Positions 31,510 to 41,099 of a stretch of DNA of 64,000 nucleotides are shown here, piece by piece. The stretch is from Mesorhizobium jarvisii (GTDB lineage: Bacteria > Pseudomonadota > Alphaproteobacteria > Rhizobiales > Rhizobiaceae). The stretch is taken from positions 279,070 through 343,069 of the forward strand of contig NZ_QZXA01000009.1 of the NCBI RefSeq assembly GCF_003601985.1. Reading direction: 5' to 3'. Numbering within the stretch: the stretch's first letter is position 1; every line of letters starts with the position of its first letter. The notes under the pieces were generated by a model that ran no database searches, was not told the DNA's origin, and worked only from the letters and a program-made list of their open reading frames with translations. The position numbers and the translations under genes are program-made.

Positions 31510-34464
31510 TTAGAAAAAGCCCTTCCGCTGCCACCAGCCGGCGCGCTTCGGCTTTTCTTCGGTCTTGGCTTCCGGCTCATCGGCGACGGTCGAGGACACC
31601 ACCGGCACCACGGGCGCGTCGATGGCCGCCGGCTTGCGTCGTGACGGCCGGGCCTTCGAAGACTCTTGCGCAACGGGTGCAACCACCGCCTCTTCAGCAG
31701 CCGCCACCGGAGGCTCGACTGGCGCTTCTGCGGCCGCTTCGACAACAGCGGTGTCAGCGACCGCTTCGGCGGCTGCCTTCTTCGGCTTGGCTGCGCGACG
31801 CGGCTTCTTGGGCTTCTCGGTGCTTGGCACCTCTTCGCCCGCCGCGGCCACCGGTTCTTCCGTCACCGCGGCAACAGCCACCGGTTCGATCGAGGCAGGC
31901 TCGCTTTCGGAAGCATCGGCTTCCGAAGCCTCGGTCGCCTCGCCGGCGCTTGCCTCGCTCTCGCCTTCACCGTCTTCGCGACGGTTGCGCTTGCCGCCGC
32001 GCTTGCCGCGCCGGCGCTTCTTGCCCTGGCTGTCATCCGCGGCCTGCACCGCCTCGTCGGACGCGCTGGCAGCGATCGGGGCGGCATCGTCCTGTTCGCC
32101 ATCGTCATCGCCTGCCGCGTCTGCCGCGCCGGCGAAATCGCCGGCCTGAGTGGAGATGGATGAGCCGTCCGCCGGAGCGCCATGCTCGCGGTCGCGATCC
32201 CTGCCGCCGCGACGTCTGCGGCGCTTGCGACGCTTGCGGTCGCGGCCTTCGCCATCTTCGCTGCCGGCAGGCCGCGGCTGCTGGTTCTGCTGCGGCTGCT
32301 GGCGTGGCTGCTCGGCCTGGACCACGACCTCATCGTCTTCCTCGACGACGGCAATCTCGTCCTCGGGCTCCTCAGGCTCGACATAGGCCGGCAGGCTGCG
32401 GACCTCGACGAAACCCTCGGGCTTCTCGGCCAGCGCGCCGCGGAAGATCGCGTAGTGCTGCGCGCCAACCGTATCGTCGGCCTCGATGGTGATGGTCAGG
32501 CCGAAGCGGCTTTCCAGTTCCACCAGCGTGCCGCGCTTGTGGTTGAGCACGTAGAGCGCGGTTGCCGCCGGCGTGCGCACGGTGATGTGGCTGCGCGAAT
32601 CCTTGAGCAGGAATTCCTCGATCGCCCGCACCACCATCAGCGCCACCGACGAATCGGACCTGACATGGCCGGTGCCGCCGCAATGCGGGCAGGGCTTCAT
32701 GGTCGATTCCAGCACGCTGGCGCGGATGCGCTGGCGTGACATCTCCATTAGGCCGAAATGCGAGATTCGGCCGACCTGGATGCGCGCACGGTCGTTCTTG
32801 AGGTGATCCTTCAGCCGCTTCTCGACGGAGCGGTTGTTGCGGTTCTCCTCCATGTCGATGAAGTCGATGACGATCAGGCCGGCGAGATCGCGCAGCCTGA
32901 GCTGACGGGCAACTTCTTCGGCCGCTTCCAGATTGGTGTGGAGCGCGGTGTCCTCGATCGAGTGCTCCTTGGTGGAGCGGCCCGAATTGACGTCGATAGC
33001 GACCAGCGCCTCGGTCTGGTTGATGATGATGTAGCCGCCGCTCTTCAGCGTCACCTGCGGCTGCAGCATGCGGTCGAGCTGCGCCTCGATGCCGTTGCGC
33101 ACGAAGATCGGCGTCGTGTCGCGGAACGGCTGAACCACCTTGGCGTGGCTCGGCATCAGCATGCGCATGAAGTCCTTGGCTTCGCGGTAGCCTTCCTCGC
33201 CGGAGACAAGGATCTCGTCGATATCCTTGTTATAGAGGTCGCGCACCGAACGCTTGATCAGGCTGCCTTCTTCATAGACGAGGGCAGGGGCGGTGGACTG
33301 GAGCGTGAGATTGCGCACGTTTTCCCACAGCCGCATCAGATATTCATAATCGCGCTTGATCTCGGCCTTGGTACGGCTCTCGCCGGCCGTGCGCAGTATG
33401 ACGCCCATGCCTTGCGGCACTTCGAGATCGGCAACGACCTCCTTCAGGCGCTTGCGATCGACCGCGCTGGTGATCTTGCGCGAAATGCCGCCGCCGCGCG
33501 CCGTGTTCGGCATCAGCACCGAATAGCGGCCGGCAAGCGACAGATAGGTGGTGAGTGCGGCACCCTTGTTGCCGCGCTCTTCTTTGACGACCTGAACCAG
33601 CAGGATCTGCCGGCGCTTGATCACTTCCTGGATCTTGTACTGGCGGCGCACCGGTTTGCGACGGTTGCGCACTTCTTCCAGAGCGTCCTCGGCGCCGACC
33701 GATTCGACCTCGTGATCATCGGGATGCGAGGACTGTACTTCCTCCAACATGCCACGATCATTGTCGCTGGATGTGGTTTCAGTGGCCTGTTCCGTCTGCG
33801 AGACAGGTTCGGAAATCACATCGCCTTCGACCGCGGCGGCGATCGATGTCGGACCACCCTCGCGGGTTTCGGTTTCGTCCTGATCGGCGGAACCTTCATC
33901 ATGGCCTGATGTATCGGCATGCCCCGAGGGCTCGGAATGTTCCGATGTATCGGCTGCGTGTTCGATGATCTCGGAGGTGTGTGAAATCTCCTCGACAACG
34001 ATGTCGCCGCTGTCGTCGCCTTCGCTTGGCTCGCCGGAGCCTTCGCCTGCCTCGCCGGTATCGCGCTTGTGCTCACCGCGCTCGCGGCTCTTGCCGCCGC
34101 GCCGGCGTCCGCGCCGACCGCGATCGCGGCTCTGGCGGTCATCGCCGTCACCATCCTCGTCCTCTTCGTCCTCGGCCTCCTGCGCTTCGGCGCGCAGCAG
34201 TGCCTGACGGTCGGCGACCGGGATCTGGTAGTAGTCGGGGTGTATTTCACTGAAGGCGAGAAAACCGTGACGGTTGCCGCCATATTCGACAAAGGCTGCC
34301 TGAAGGGAGGGTTCGACGCGCGTTACGCGGGCGAGGTAGATATTTCCTTTGAGCTGCTTCTTGTCCTGGGATTCAAAGTCGAATTCTTCGATACGGTTAC
34401 CGCGTACGACGACAACGCGTGTTTCCTCCGGGTGGGAGGCGTCTATCAGCATTTTGTTGGGCAT
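31510..34464 (-). CDS. rne: Ribonuclease E
   Basis: Endoribonuclease that starts mRNA decay and processes rRNA and tRNA; it scaffolds the degradosome. The 984-residue protein has an S1 domain split by an acidic/RG-rich insertion of about 170 residues (about 92-270), typical of alphaproteobacteria. The catalytic DNase I-like part includes VAIDVNSGRST (about 490), and the zinc-link CPHCGG is near residue 592. The low-complexity C-terminal half (from about 690) contains the arginine-rich RKRRKRRRRRGG. The last residues RAGWWQRKGFF carry a GWW motif; in Caulobacter such a motif binds PNPase (recalled). It diverges from amiC across a 651-bp region. Confidence 0.95.
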   Translation of the reverse strand: MPNKMLIDASHPEETRVVVVRGNRIEEFDFESQDKKQLKGNIYLARVTRVEPSLQAAFVEYGGNRHGFLAFSEIHPDYYQIPVADRQALLRAEAQEAEDEEDEDGDGDDRQSRDRGRRGRRRGGKSRERGEHKRDTGEAGEGSGEPSEGDDSGDIVVEEISHTSEIIEHAADTSEHSEPSGHADTSGHDEGSADQDETETREGGPTSIAAAVEGDVISEPVSQTEQATETTSSDNDRGMLEEVQSSHPDDHEVESVGAEDALEEVRNRRKPVRRQYKIQEVIKRRQILLVQVVKEERGNKGAALTTYLSLAGRYSVLMPNTARGGGISRKITSAVDRKRLKEVVADLEVPQGMGVILRTAGESRTKAEIKRDYEYLMRLWENVRNLTLQSTAPALVYEEGSLIKRSVRDLYNKDIDEILVSGEEGYREAKDFMRMLMPSHAKVVQPFRDTTPIFVRNGIEAQLDRMLQPQVTLKSGGYIIINQTEALVAIDVNSGRSTKEHSIEDTALHTNLEAAEEVARQLRLRDLAGLIVIDFIDMEENRNNRSVEKRLKDHLKNDRARIQVGRISHFGLMEMSRQRIRASVLESTMKPCPHCGGTGHVRSDSSVALMVVRAIEEFLLKDSRSHITVRTPAATALYVLNHKRGTLVELESRFGLTITIEADDTVGAQHYAIFRGALAEKPEGFVEVRSLPAYVEPEEPEDEIAVVEEDDEVVVQAEQPRQQPQQNQQPRPAGSEDGEGRDRKRRKRRRRRGGRDRDREHGAPADGSSISTQAGDFAGAADAAGDDDGEQDDAAPIAASASDEAVQAADDSQGKKRRRGKRGGKRNRREDGEGESEASAGEATEASEADASESEPASIEPVAVAAVTEEPVAAAGEEVPSTEKPKKPRRAAKPKKAAAEAVADTAVVEAAAEAPVEPPVAAAEEAVVAPVAQESSKARPSRRKPAAIDAPVVPVVSSTVADEPEAKTEEKPKRAGWWQRKGFF

Positions 34465-35115
34465 TATTTCGTTTCCCCCCGGCAGCCGTCAGCCGCAGCT
34501 GGCGGGGCAAAGCCCGCTGCTGTGTGTCTGGAGAGTGGGTGCCGGATAATTGAATGTCCGCCGGACGGTGCCTGCGTGTCATGGCGGTGCCGCCCGCTGC
34601 CATACTGGCGCGGTTTGATGCGGACCTTTCCATGATTGCGCTTGAAGCCATCGTCACCAGCGGAACCTTTTGAACCAAAGCCCGGAAACCGGACCAGCTT
34701 GTTTGCTCATACAGAGCCGGCACGGGGACAAACCCGGCCGTTTTCCTCACGCAGGTGATTCCCCAGCCACGGGAGCACACCTGCGAAATTCGTCGCAATC
34801 ACCTGAAGCCTTTTCGCGTGAAGCGAAAGGAGCCGCCTTTCATCTGACCCTGTAGCAGGAAGCTGCGGAGGAGGGCGGTTCCAGGATTGCAGTGATCCAC
34901 TATCGCTTTTATGATTTGGCGGGTTGGAAGGCAACCCCGATTTCCGATGCCGGCAAAAAGCAGTTCCGTAACGTAAGCCTGGGGTCCAATCCTTGCGTGA
35001 AAAGGCTTGGTTAACCTTCTCTGGATACCAATCGTTAATCGAGTTCGCGGCCTAACCGGCACTTCGACGAAACGAGCGGGCGCCTGGCGCCAAACCGGGA
35101 GCGACTGGAAGAGAG
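34465..35115. other. 651-bp divergent region with rne leader and amiC promoter
   Basis: No protein gene is supported here. On the minus strand it should hold the promoter and long leader of rne. Several hairpin-forming stretches occur, such as CAGCCGCAGCTG (34490-34501) and the TTTTCGCGTGAAGCGAAA stem at about 34808-34827. rne mRNAs of other bacteria have long autoregulatory leaders; that is inferred here, not shown. The amiC-proximal part contains a GGTTAACC palindrome (near 35010) and an AT-richer promoter zone. Confidence 0.55.
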
Positions 35116-36378
35116 ATGGGACTGGCGGACTTCACAGACAAGGGATGTCGTGTTGGCGGTCGGATTCTTGCCGCTCTATGTCTGTCGCTGCTGGTGGTGA
35201 TTTCCCAGGCCTTTTTTTCCGTTGCCGACGCCGCCGATGCGCCGCTGGTGGCAAAGGGCTACAAGATGGCGGGCGATGCCACCAAGATGCGCATCGTCAT
35301 GGATTTCGATCGCGAGCCTGATATCAAATGGTTCCTGCTGCGCGGACCCAATCGTCTGGTCATCGACCTGGCGAATACCAGGCTGGCCATCGACGCCAAG
35401 GATTTGAAGCCACGCGGCCTGGTCAAGGGCGTGCGCCTGGGCGCACTCGGCGACGGTGTCTCGCGGCTGATCCTTACCGGCAAGGGGCCGTTCGCCGTCG
35501 ACAAGCTGGATGTGCTCAAGAATGAGGACGGAACCGGCTACCGCATTGCCGTCGACATGTCGGCGGCCTCCGAACGGGAGTTCGACGCCGCCCTTGCCAA
35601 CCAGGCACTGACCACCGGCTCGACGGTTTCGACCGACAAGGGCGGGCGGGTTGGCACCGGGCCGGTCTCCAATCCCGGCCACCGCTTCACGGTCGTCATC
35701 GATCCCGGCCATGGCGGCGTCGACGGCGGCGCCGAGGGTCTGAACGGCACCATCGAGAAGAACGTCACGCTGGCCTTCGCCACGGAACTGCGCGACAAGC
35801 TCGCGGCCATCGGCAAATATGATGTCTTCATGACCCGTGACACCGATGAATATCTGCGTCTGGACGACCGCGTGCGCATTGCCCGCCAACATGAGGCCGA
35901 TCTGCTGATTTCGATCCATGCCGACACGATCAGCGTCAAGGGCATCCGCGGCGCCACCGTCTATACCGTCTCCGACAAGGCGTCGGATCCCGAGGCGCAG
36001 GCGCTCGCCGACCGAGAAAATCTCTCCGATCAGTTCGCCGGTATGGTCATCAAGGACGATAACAAGGAAGTGACCGATATCCTGATCGACCTGATCCGCC
36101 GTGAGACACACACCTTCTCGATGAGTTTCGCACACACATTGGTCGGCCAGCTGTCGACCAGCGTCGGTCTCATCAACAATCCGCAGCGTTCCGCGGGCTT
36201 CAAGGTATTGAAAGCGCCGGACGTGCCATCCGTGCTGGTCGAACTCGGCTATCTCTCGAATGCCAAGGACGAGGCGCAACTGCTTAACGCGGAATGGCGC
36301 GGCAAGGCCGCACAAAGCATCACCAACGCCGTTGCGCTGTTCGCGTCCGCCAAGGCCGGGGCTGGAACCGGAGGTTGA
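35116..36378 (+). CDS. amiC: N-acetylmuramoyl-L-alanine amidase with AMIN domain
   Basis: Zinc-dependent amidase that cuts the bond between MurNAc and the peptide stem, needed for septal peptidoglycan splitting. It has 420 residues. The signal segment is ILAALCLSLLVVISQAFFSV (about 18-37), the AMIN septal-targeting domain about 45-150, and the Amidase_3 domain about 190-410. Zinc ligands are in VVIDPGHGGVDGG (His about 199), TIEKNVTLAF and SIHADTISV. LVELGYLSNAKDE holds the catalytic Glu. The protein is exported to the periplasm. It precedes the PBP1A gene by 213 nt, a cell-wall pair. GGAAGAGAG precedes the ATG. Confidence 0.93.
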   Translation: MGLADFTDKGCRVGGRILAALCLSLLVVISQAFFSVADAADAPLVAKGYKMAGDATKMRIVMDFDREPDIKWFLLRGPNRLVIDLANTRLAIDAKDLKPRGLVKGVRLGALGDGVSRLILTGKGPFAVDKLDVLKNEDGTGYRIAVDMSAASEREFDAALANQALTTGSTVSTDKGGRVGTGPVSNPGHRFTVVIDPGHGGVDGGAEGLNGTIEKNVTLAFATELRDKLAAIGKYDVFMTRDTDEYLRLDDRVRIARQHEADLLISIHADTISVKGIRGATVYTVSDKASDPEAQALADRENLSDQFAGMVIKDDNKEVTDILIDLIRRETHTFSMSFAHTLVGQLSTSVGLINNPQRSAGFKVLKAPDVPSVLVELGYLSNAKDEAQLLNAEWRGKAAQSITNAVALFASAKAGAGTGG

Positions 36379-36591
36379 CATGCCTTGCGGCGCCTGCAAC
36401 CAGAGGCGGCGTTGCTGGATGACAACACCCGGTGCCTTTATTTGCGGCGGGCGGTCACGAAATCAGGCCTTGCCGTATTTTGTCCACATGGTGGCGACAT
36501 GGGTTTTCGAATACGGATTGGGACCGGCTCGAAAGCTTGCGTGGAAGGCGGCTTCGTTTAGGAAATTCCCGAACCAAGGACTGGAGCGGGT

Positions 36592-39048
36592 ATGATTCGT
36601 CTCATTGGCTATTTCTTCGGCATCGGCACGACGCTGGCCCTTCTGGTCGCGGCGGGCGTTGCCATTTACATCAGCCATCTGTCGAAGGATCTGCCCGACT
36701 ACGAGGTGCTGGCCAAATACGAGCCGCCGGTGACCACGCGCATCCACGCCTCGGATGGCTCGCTGATGGCCGAATACGCGCGCGAGCGGCGCTTGTATTT
36801 GCCGATCCAGGCTATCCCGGATCGCGTCAAGGCGGCCTTCCTGTCGGCGGAAGACAAGAACTTCTACAACCACCCCGGCATCGACGTGACCGGCCTTGGC
36901 CGCGCCATCATCGTCAACTTGCAGAATTTCGGGTCGGGCAGGCGCCAGGTCGGCGCCTCGACGATCACCCAGCAGGTGGCCAAGAACTTCCTGTTGACCG
37001 CGGACCAGACCTACGAGCGCAAGATCAAGGAAATGATCCTGGCCTTCCGCATCGAGCAGGCCTATCCCAAGGATCGTATCCTCGAGCTCTACCTCAACGA
37101 AATCTTCTTCGGTTTCGGCGCCTATGGTGTCGCCGGCGCAGCGCTTACCTATTTCGACAAGTCGGTGAACGAACTGACCGTGGCCGAGGCCGCCTACCTG
37201 GCGTCGCTGCCGAAAGGCCCCAACAACTACCATCCCTTCAAGCATGCCGATCGAGCGATCGAGCGCCGCAACTGGGTCATCGACCAGATGGTCGAAAATG
37301 GCTACGTCACGCGTGAGGAAGGCAACAAGGCCAAGGCCGAGCCGCTCGGCGTGACGCCGCGCCGTACCGGCACCTATCTGTTCGCCGGCGAATACTTCAC
37401 CGAAGAGGTGCGCCGCCAGATCATCGCCCGTTACGGCGAGAACGCGCTCTACGAAGGCGGCCTGTCCGTCCGCACCACGCTTGATCCGAAAGTCCAGCTC
37501 ATCGCCCGCAAGGCGATGCAGAACGGCTTGATCAAGTACGATACGCTGCGTGGCTATCGCGGGCCGGTGACGTCAATCGACGTGTCCGGCGACTGGGGCG
37601 TCCCGCTGGGCGCCGTCAAGGGATTGGAAGACGTCCCTGAATGGTCGCTGGCCGTCGTGCTCGACTCCTCCGCATCAGGCCTCTCGATTGGCCTGCAGCC
37701 CGCGCGCCAGGCGTCGGGCGACATCGTCAAGGAACGCGTCGAAGGCACCGTCAGCAAGGACGACATGGGCTTTGCCATGCGCCATATGGTCGACGGCAAG
37801 ACGGTCAAGGCCAAGTCGCCGGCCGACGTGCTCAAGCCTGGCGACGTCATCTTCGTGCAGAAGAACGAAGGCTCCGACAATACCTACAGCCTGCGCCAGG
37901 TTCCCGAGGTGGAAGGCGGCCTGATCGCCATGGATCCGCACACCGGCCGTGTGCTGGCCATGGTCGGCGGTTTCTCCTATGCGCAGTCCGAATTCAACCG
38001 TGCCACCCAGGCGATGCGTCAGCCGGGCTCCTCGTTCAAGCCGATCGTCTATTCGGCGGCGCTCGACAATGGCTATACGCCGGCCTCGGTGATCATGGAC
38101 GGACCGATCACCATACAGAGCGGCAACACGACCTGGACGCCCAAGAACTATGACGGCACCGTCGCCGGGCCGGCAACCCTGCGCTCCGGCATCGAGAAGT
38201 CGCGCAATTTGATGACAGTGCGGCTTGCCAACGACATGGGTATGAAGCTGGTCGTCGAATATGCCGAGCGCTTCGGCGTCTACGATCATCTGGCGCCGTA
38301 TCTGCCGATGGCGCTGGGCTCCGGCGAGACCACCGTCATGCGCATGGTTTCGGCCTATTCGATCATGGCCAATGGCGGCAAGTCGATCAAACCCTCGCTC
38401 ATTGACCGCATCCAGGACCGCTACGGCAAGACAGTATTCAAGCAGGATGAGCGTGGCTGCGAAGGCTGCAACGCGAGCGAATGGAAGAACCAGCCGGAGC
38501 CGGAACTGGTCGACAATTCCGAGCAGGTGCTCGATCCGATGACCGCCTACCAGATCACCTCGATGATGGAAGGCGTGGTCCAGCGCGGCACCGGCGCCAC
38601 TATCGGGGAACTCGGCCGCCACATTGCCGGCAAGACCGGCACCACCAACGACGAAAAGGACGCCTGGTTCATCGGTTTCACGCCGAACCTCGTGGTCGGC
38701 CTCTACATGGGCTACGACACGCCGCGCGGCCTTGGCCACGGCGCCACCGGTGGTGGTCTCGCCGCTCCGATCTTCAAGGATTTCATGCGCGTGGCGCTGG
38801 ACGGCACGCCCAATGTCGACTTCAAGGTTCCGGACGGCATGAATCTGATCGCCATCAATCGCAAGACCGGCATGCGTGCCGCGTCGGGCGATCCCGGCAC
38901 CATCATCGAGGCCTTCAAGCCGGGCACCGGTCCCGCCGACAGCTATTGGGTGATCGGCATGGGCGCCGACGGCTCCAACGCGTCGGGCGGCGCACTGTCG
39001 CCGCAGGCCAACCAGGCCATCCAGGACGGCGGCGGCGGGCTCTACTGA
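36592..39048 (+). CDS. mrcA: Penicillin-binding protein 1A, bifunctional glycosyltransferase/transpeptidase
   Basis: Inner-membrane class A PBP that polymerises and cross-links peptidoglycan. It has 818 residues with an N-terminal transmembrane anchor (LIGYFFGIGTTLALLVAAGV). The GT51 domain has the catalytic Glu motif SAEDKNFYNHPG (about residue 86) and STITQQVAKNF. The transpeptidase domain has GSSFKP (SxxK, about 479), SRNLMTV (SxN-like) and GKTGTTNDEKDAWFIGF (KTGT, about 681). The acidic/Gly/Ser-rich C-terminus may be flexible. A GGAG ribosome site precedes the ATG at 36592. It follows the amiC amidase and precedes prfB. Confidence 0.95.
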   Translation: MIRLIGYFFGIGTTLALLVAAGVAIYISHLSKDLPDYEVLAKYEPPVTTRIHASDGSLMAEYARERRLYLPIQAIPDRVKAAFLSAEDKNFYNHPGIDVTGLGRAIIVNLQNFGSGRRQVGASTITQQVAKNFLLTADQTYERKIKEMILAFRIEQAYPKDRILELYLNEIFFGFGAYGVAGAALTYFDKSVNELTVAEAAYLASLPKGPNNYHPFKHADRAIERRNWVIDQMVENGYVTREEGNKAKAEPLGVTPRRTGTYLFAGEYFTEEVRRQIIARYGENALYEGGLSVRTTLDPKVQLIARKAMQNGLIKYDTLRGYRGPVTSIDVSGDWGVPLGAVKGLEDVPEWSLAVVLDSSASGLSIGLQPARQASGDIVKERVEGTVSKDDMGFAMRHMVDGKTVKAKSPADVLKPGDVIFVQKNEGSDNTYSLRQVPEVEGGLIAMDPHTGRVLAMVGGFSYAQSEFNRATQAMRQPGSSFKPIVYSAALDNGYTPASVIMDGPITIQSGNTTWTPKNYDGTVAGPATLRSGIEKSRNLMTVRLANDMGMKLVVEYAERFGVYDHLAPYLPMALGSGETTVMRMVSAYSIMANGGKSIKPSLIDRIQDRYGKTVFKQDERGCEGCNASEWKNQPEPELVDNSEQVLDPMTAYQITSMMEGVVQRGTGATIGELGRHIAGKTGTTNDEKDAWFIGFTPNLVVGLYMGYDTPRGLGHGATGGGLAAPIFKDFMRVALDGTPNVDFKVPDGMNLIAINRKTGMRAASGDPGTIIEAFKPGTGPADSYWVIGMGADGSNASGGALSPQANQAIQDGGGGLY

Positions 39049-39175
39049 CGGGGCCGGATGCGGATCGCTGGGCTGGCCTTGGGGCCGGCCCATTTCGCTT
39101 TACACATGGCGGCGCCGTCCCTATGTATCGCGCCGACCGAAGTGTCACTTCAGCAACAGGACAAAATACCAGGCC

Positions 39176-40307
39176 ATGCGCGCGGAAACGCAGAATATTG
39201 TCGACGAGATCAGGCAGGCGATCACCCTGCTGAGGAGGCATCTTTGACTGGGACCAGGCCATAAAGCGGCTTGAATACCTCAATGTGCGGGCCGAGGACG
39301 CCAGCCTCTGGAACGAACCGCTGGAAGCGCAGAAGCTGATGCGCGAGCGCCAGGGCCTCGAGGAAGGCATTGCGGCGGTCAAGGGCCTGACCCAGGCGCT
39401 GGAAGACAATATCGCCCTGATCGAGCTCGGTGAGGAAGAGGGTGACGAAGGCGTCATCGCCGAGGCCGAAGCGGCGATCCGTTCGATGCAGGGCGAGGCC
39501 AAGGCCCGCCAGGTCGAAACGCTGCTGTCGGGTGAAGCCGACGCCAACGACACCTATCTCGAAATCCATGCTGGCGCCGGCGGCACTGAAAGCCAGGACT
39601 GGGCCTCGATGCTCTTGCGCATGTACACGCGCTGGGCCGAACGCCGCCGCTTCAAGGTCGAGGTGCTGGAAGTGCATGACGGCGAAGAGGCCGGCATCAA
39701 GTCCGCCACATTGCTGATCAAGGGCCACAATGCCTATGGCTGGATGAAGACCGAATCCGGTGTCCATCGCCTGGTGCGCATTTCGCCCTATGACAGCAAT
39801 GCGCGCCGGCATACCTCCTTCGCCAGCGTCTGGGTTTATCCCGTTATCGACGACACGATCGAGATCGATGTTTCCGAATCCGACGTACGCATCGACACCT
39901 ATCGCTCGTCGGGTTCCGGCGGCCAGCACGTCAACACCACCGATTCGGCCGTGCGCATCACCCATATCGCCACCGGCATCGCGGTCGCCTGCCAAGCCGA
40001 GCGTTCGCAGCACAAGAACAAGGCGAAGGCCTGGGAGATGCTGCGCTCGCGCCTCTACGAGGAAGAGCTGAAGAAGCGTGAGGCCATCGCCAACGCCACC
40101 GAAGCCTCGAAGAGCGACATCGGCTGGGGCCACCAGATCCGTTCCTACGTGCTGCAGCCCTACCAGCTGGTCAAGGATCTGCGCACCGGCGTCGAAAGCA
40201 CCAGCCCGTCGAGCGTGCTCGATGGCGACCTCGACGATTTCATGGAAGCCTCGCTGTCGCAACGCATCGAAGGCGGCGCAGGCGAGGCCGTGGCGGATCT
40301 GGACTAG
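39176..40307 (+). CDS. prfB: Peptide chain release factor 2, with programmed +1 frameshift
   Basis: Release factor 2, which ends translation at UGA and UAA. The first 23 codons (39176-39244) run to CTT followed by an in-frame TGA at 39245. Skipping one T continues in the +1 frame from GAC at 39246, giving 376 residues. The internal Shine-Dalgarno-like AGGAGG (39233-39238) precedes CAT-CTT-TGA-C at the spacing of the E. coli site. The GGQ motif is in GSGGQHVNTTDSAV, and codon recognition should use the SPF-like loop, here SPYDSNARRH. An ATG start at 39285 would lose the N-terminus. Confidence 0.93.
39233..39248 (+). promoter_or_regulatory. prfB programmed +1 frameshift site
   Basis: AGGAGG-CAT-CTT-TGA-C: an anti-SD-binding hexamer three nt before the CTT slippery codon and the in-frame UGA, which is the stop read by RF2 itself. 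Low RF2 favours slippage to the next frame, so the protein controls its own synthesis (established for E. coli prfB). Confidence 0.93.
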
Positions 40308-40613
40308 CACGGTCCGCCACTAGACCATAGCACCCGCTCGCACTTTCTTGGGGACCAAGCGGTCCATTGCTCACGGCAACCTGCCGTGGTCATGGAGGGC
40401 ACGTTTGCGGCCTTGGGCGGCCAGCAACGGGCGCAGCCTCCACGCAGCAATTTCTTGCACCGACTCACATTTCGGCTCACCATTTGCGGCAGGAGGAGAC
40501 AAAAGCATTTATGGCCGGTCGCGGCATATCTGCTGACGATTGGCCGCTGGGAAGACACGTTCCGGGAACGGGCAAGCGAAACGCTTGAAACCTCGTTTGA
40601 AAGGAGCGTTGCC
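40308..40613. other. 306-bp region between prfB and an exported-protein gene
   Basis: No full gene is supported. A CACGGCA/TGCCGTG hairpin lies at about 40373-40389. A 25-codon open frame (ATG at 40511, stop at 40588) is preceded by AGGAGGAG at 40491-40498 with a long 12-nt spacing; it could be a leader peptide, with weak support. Confidence 0.45.
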
Positions 40614-40991
40614 ATGTTTGCTGCCAGTTCCAGATCGGCGATCGCCGTTCCGTCGGTTGGCCAGCTTGTCCTTCCCCTTTGCGCGGCGTGTGTGATCGCG
40701 CTCCTGTCGGCGTCGGCCATGGCGCACGACGCCAAGCCGACCGCGGCCAAGCCGCAAGGCTGGAGTTATCCGTTCGCTTGCTGCGCGAATTACGACTGCC
40801 ACGAGGTGTCGCAGACCTCGATCAGCGAGCGTCCGGAAGGCTATGTAATCAAGGACACCGGGGAGGTGCTGGCCTACAGCGACAGGCGCATCAAGAATTC
40901 GCCGGACGGCGAATACCATTGGTGCGCGCATGAGGCCGGGCTTGATGCCGGCAAGACGATCTGCCTGTTCGTGCCGCCATCGTCCTACTGA
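40614..40991 (+). CDS. Small exported hypothetical protein with Cys-rich motif
   Basis: A 125-residue protein with an N-terminal signal (VGQLVLPLCAACVIALLSAS, cleavage near AMA-HD, about residue 38). The mature part starts HDAKPTAAKPQGWSYPFACC and contains CCANYDCHEVSQT and a later Cys pair region (WCAHEAG, ICLFVPPSS), so several disulfides or a metal site are possible. The start at 40614 has a GGAG ribosome site. Similar small rhizobial proteins exist without known function. It stands between prfB and the GFA-family gene. Confidence 0.72.
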   Translation: MFAASSRSAIAVPSVGQLVLPLCAACVIALLSASAMAHDAKPTAAKPQGWSYPFACCANYDCHEVSQTSISERPEGYVIKDTGEVLAYSDRRIKNSPDGEYHWCAHEAGLDAGKTICLFVPPSSY

Positions 40992-41099
40992 GTTCGCGGC
41001 CTGCTGTTCAGGGGTAGAGCCTGCTGACAGACAGTTGTCAGGATCGCTTCTTTATGGTGCCCTGCCGCATGGGCGGCGGACAATGGAGAGGTGATGTTG

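Noticed and set aside
31506..32492. An arginine/proline-rich plus-strand frame
   Set aside because: It is antisense to the low-complexity tail of rne; composition explains it.
37675..39093. A 472-codon minus-strand frame opposite mrcA
   Set aside because: It covers the transpeptidase part of PBP1A, whose motifs are intact; no conserved protein is visible in the antisense frame.
39285..40307. prfB starting at an ATG at 39285
   Set aside because: The upstream 23 codons, internal AGGAGG and CTT-TGA-C are the known RF2 frameshift arrangement, so the real start is 39176.
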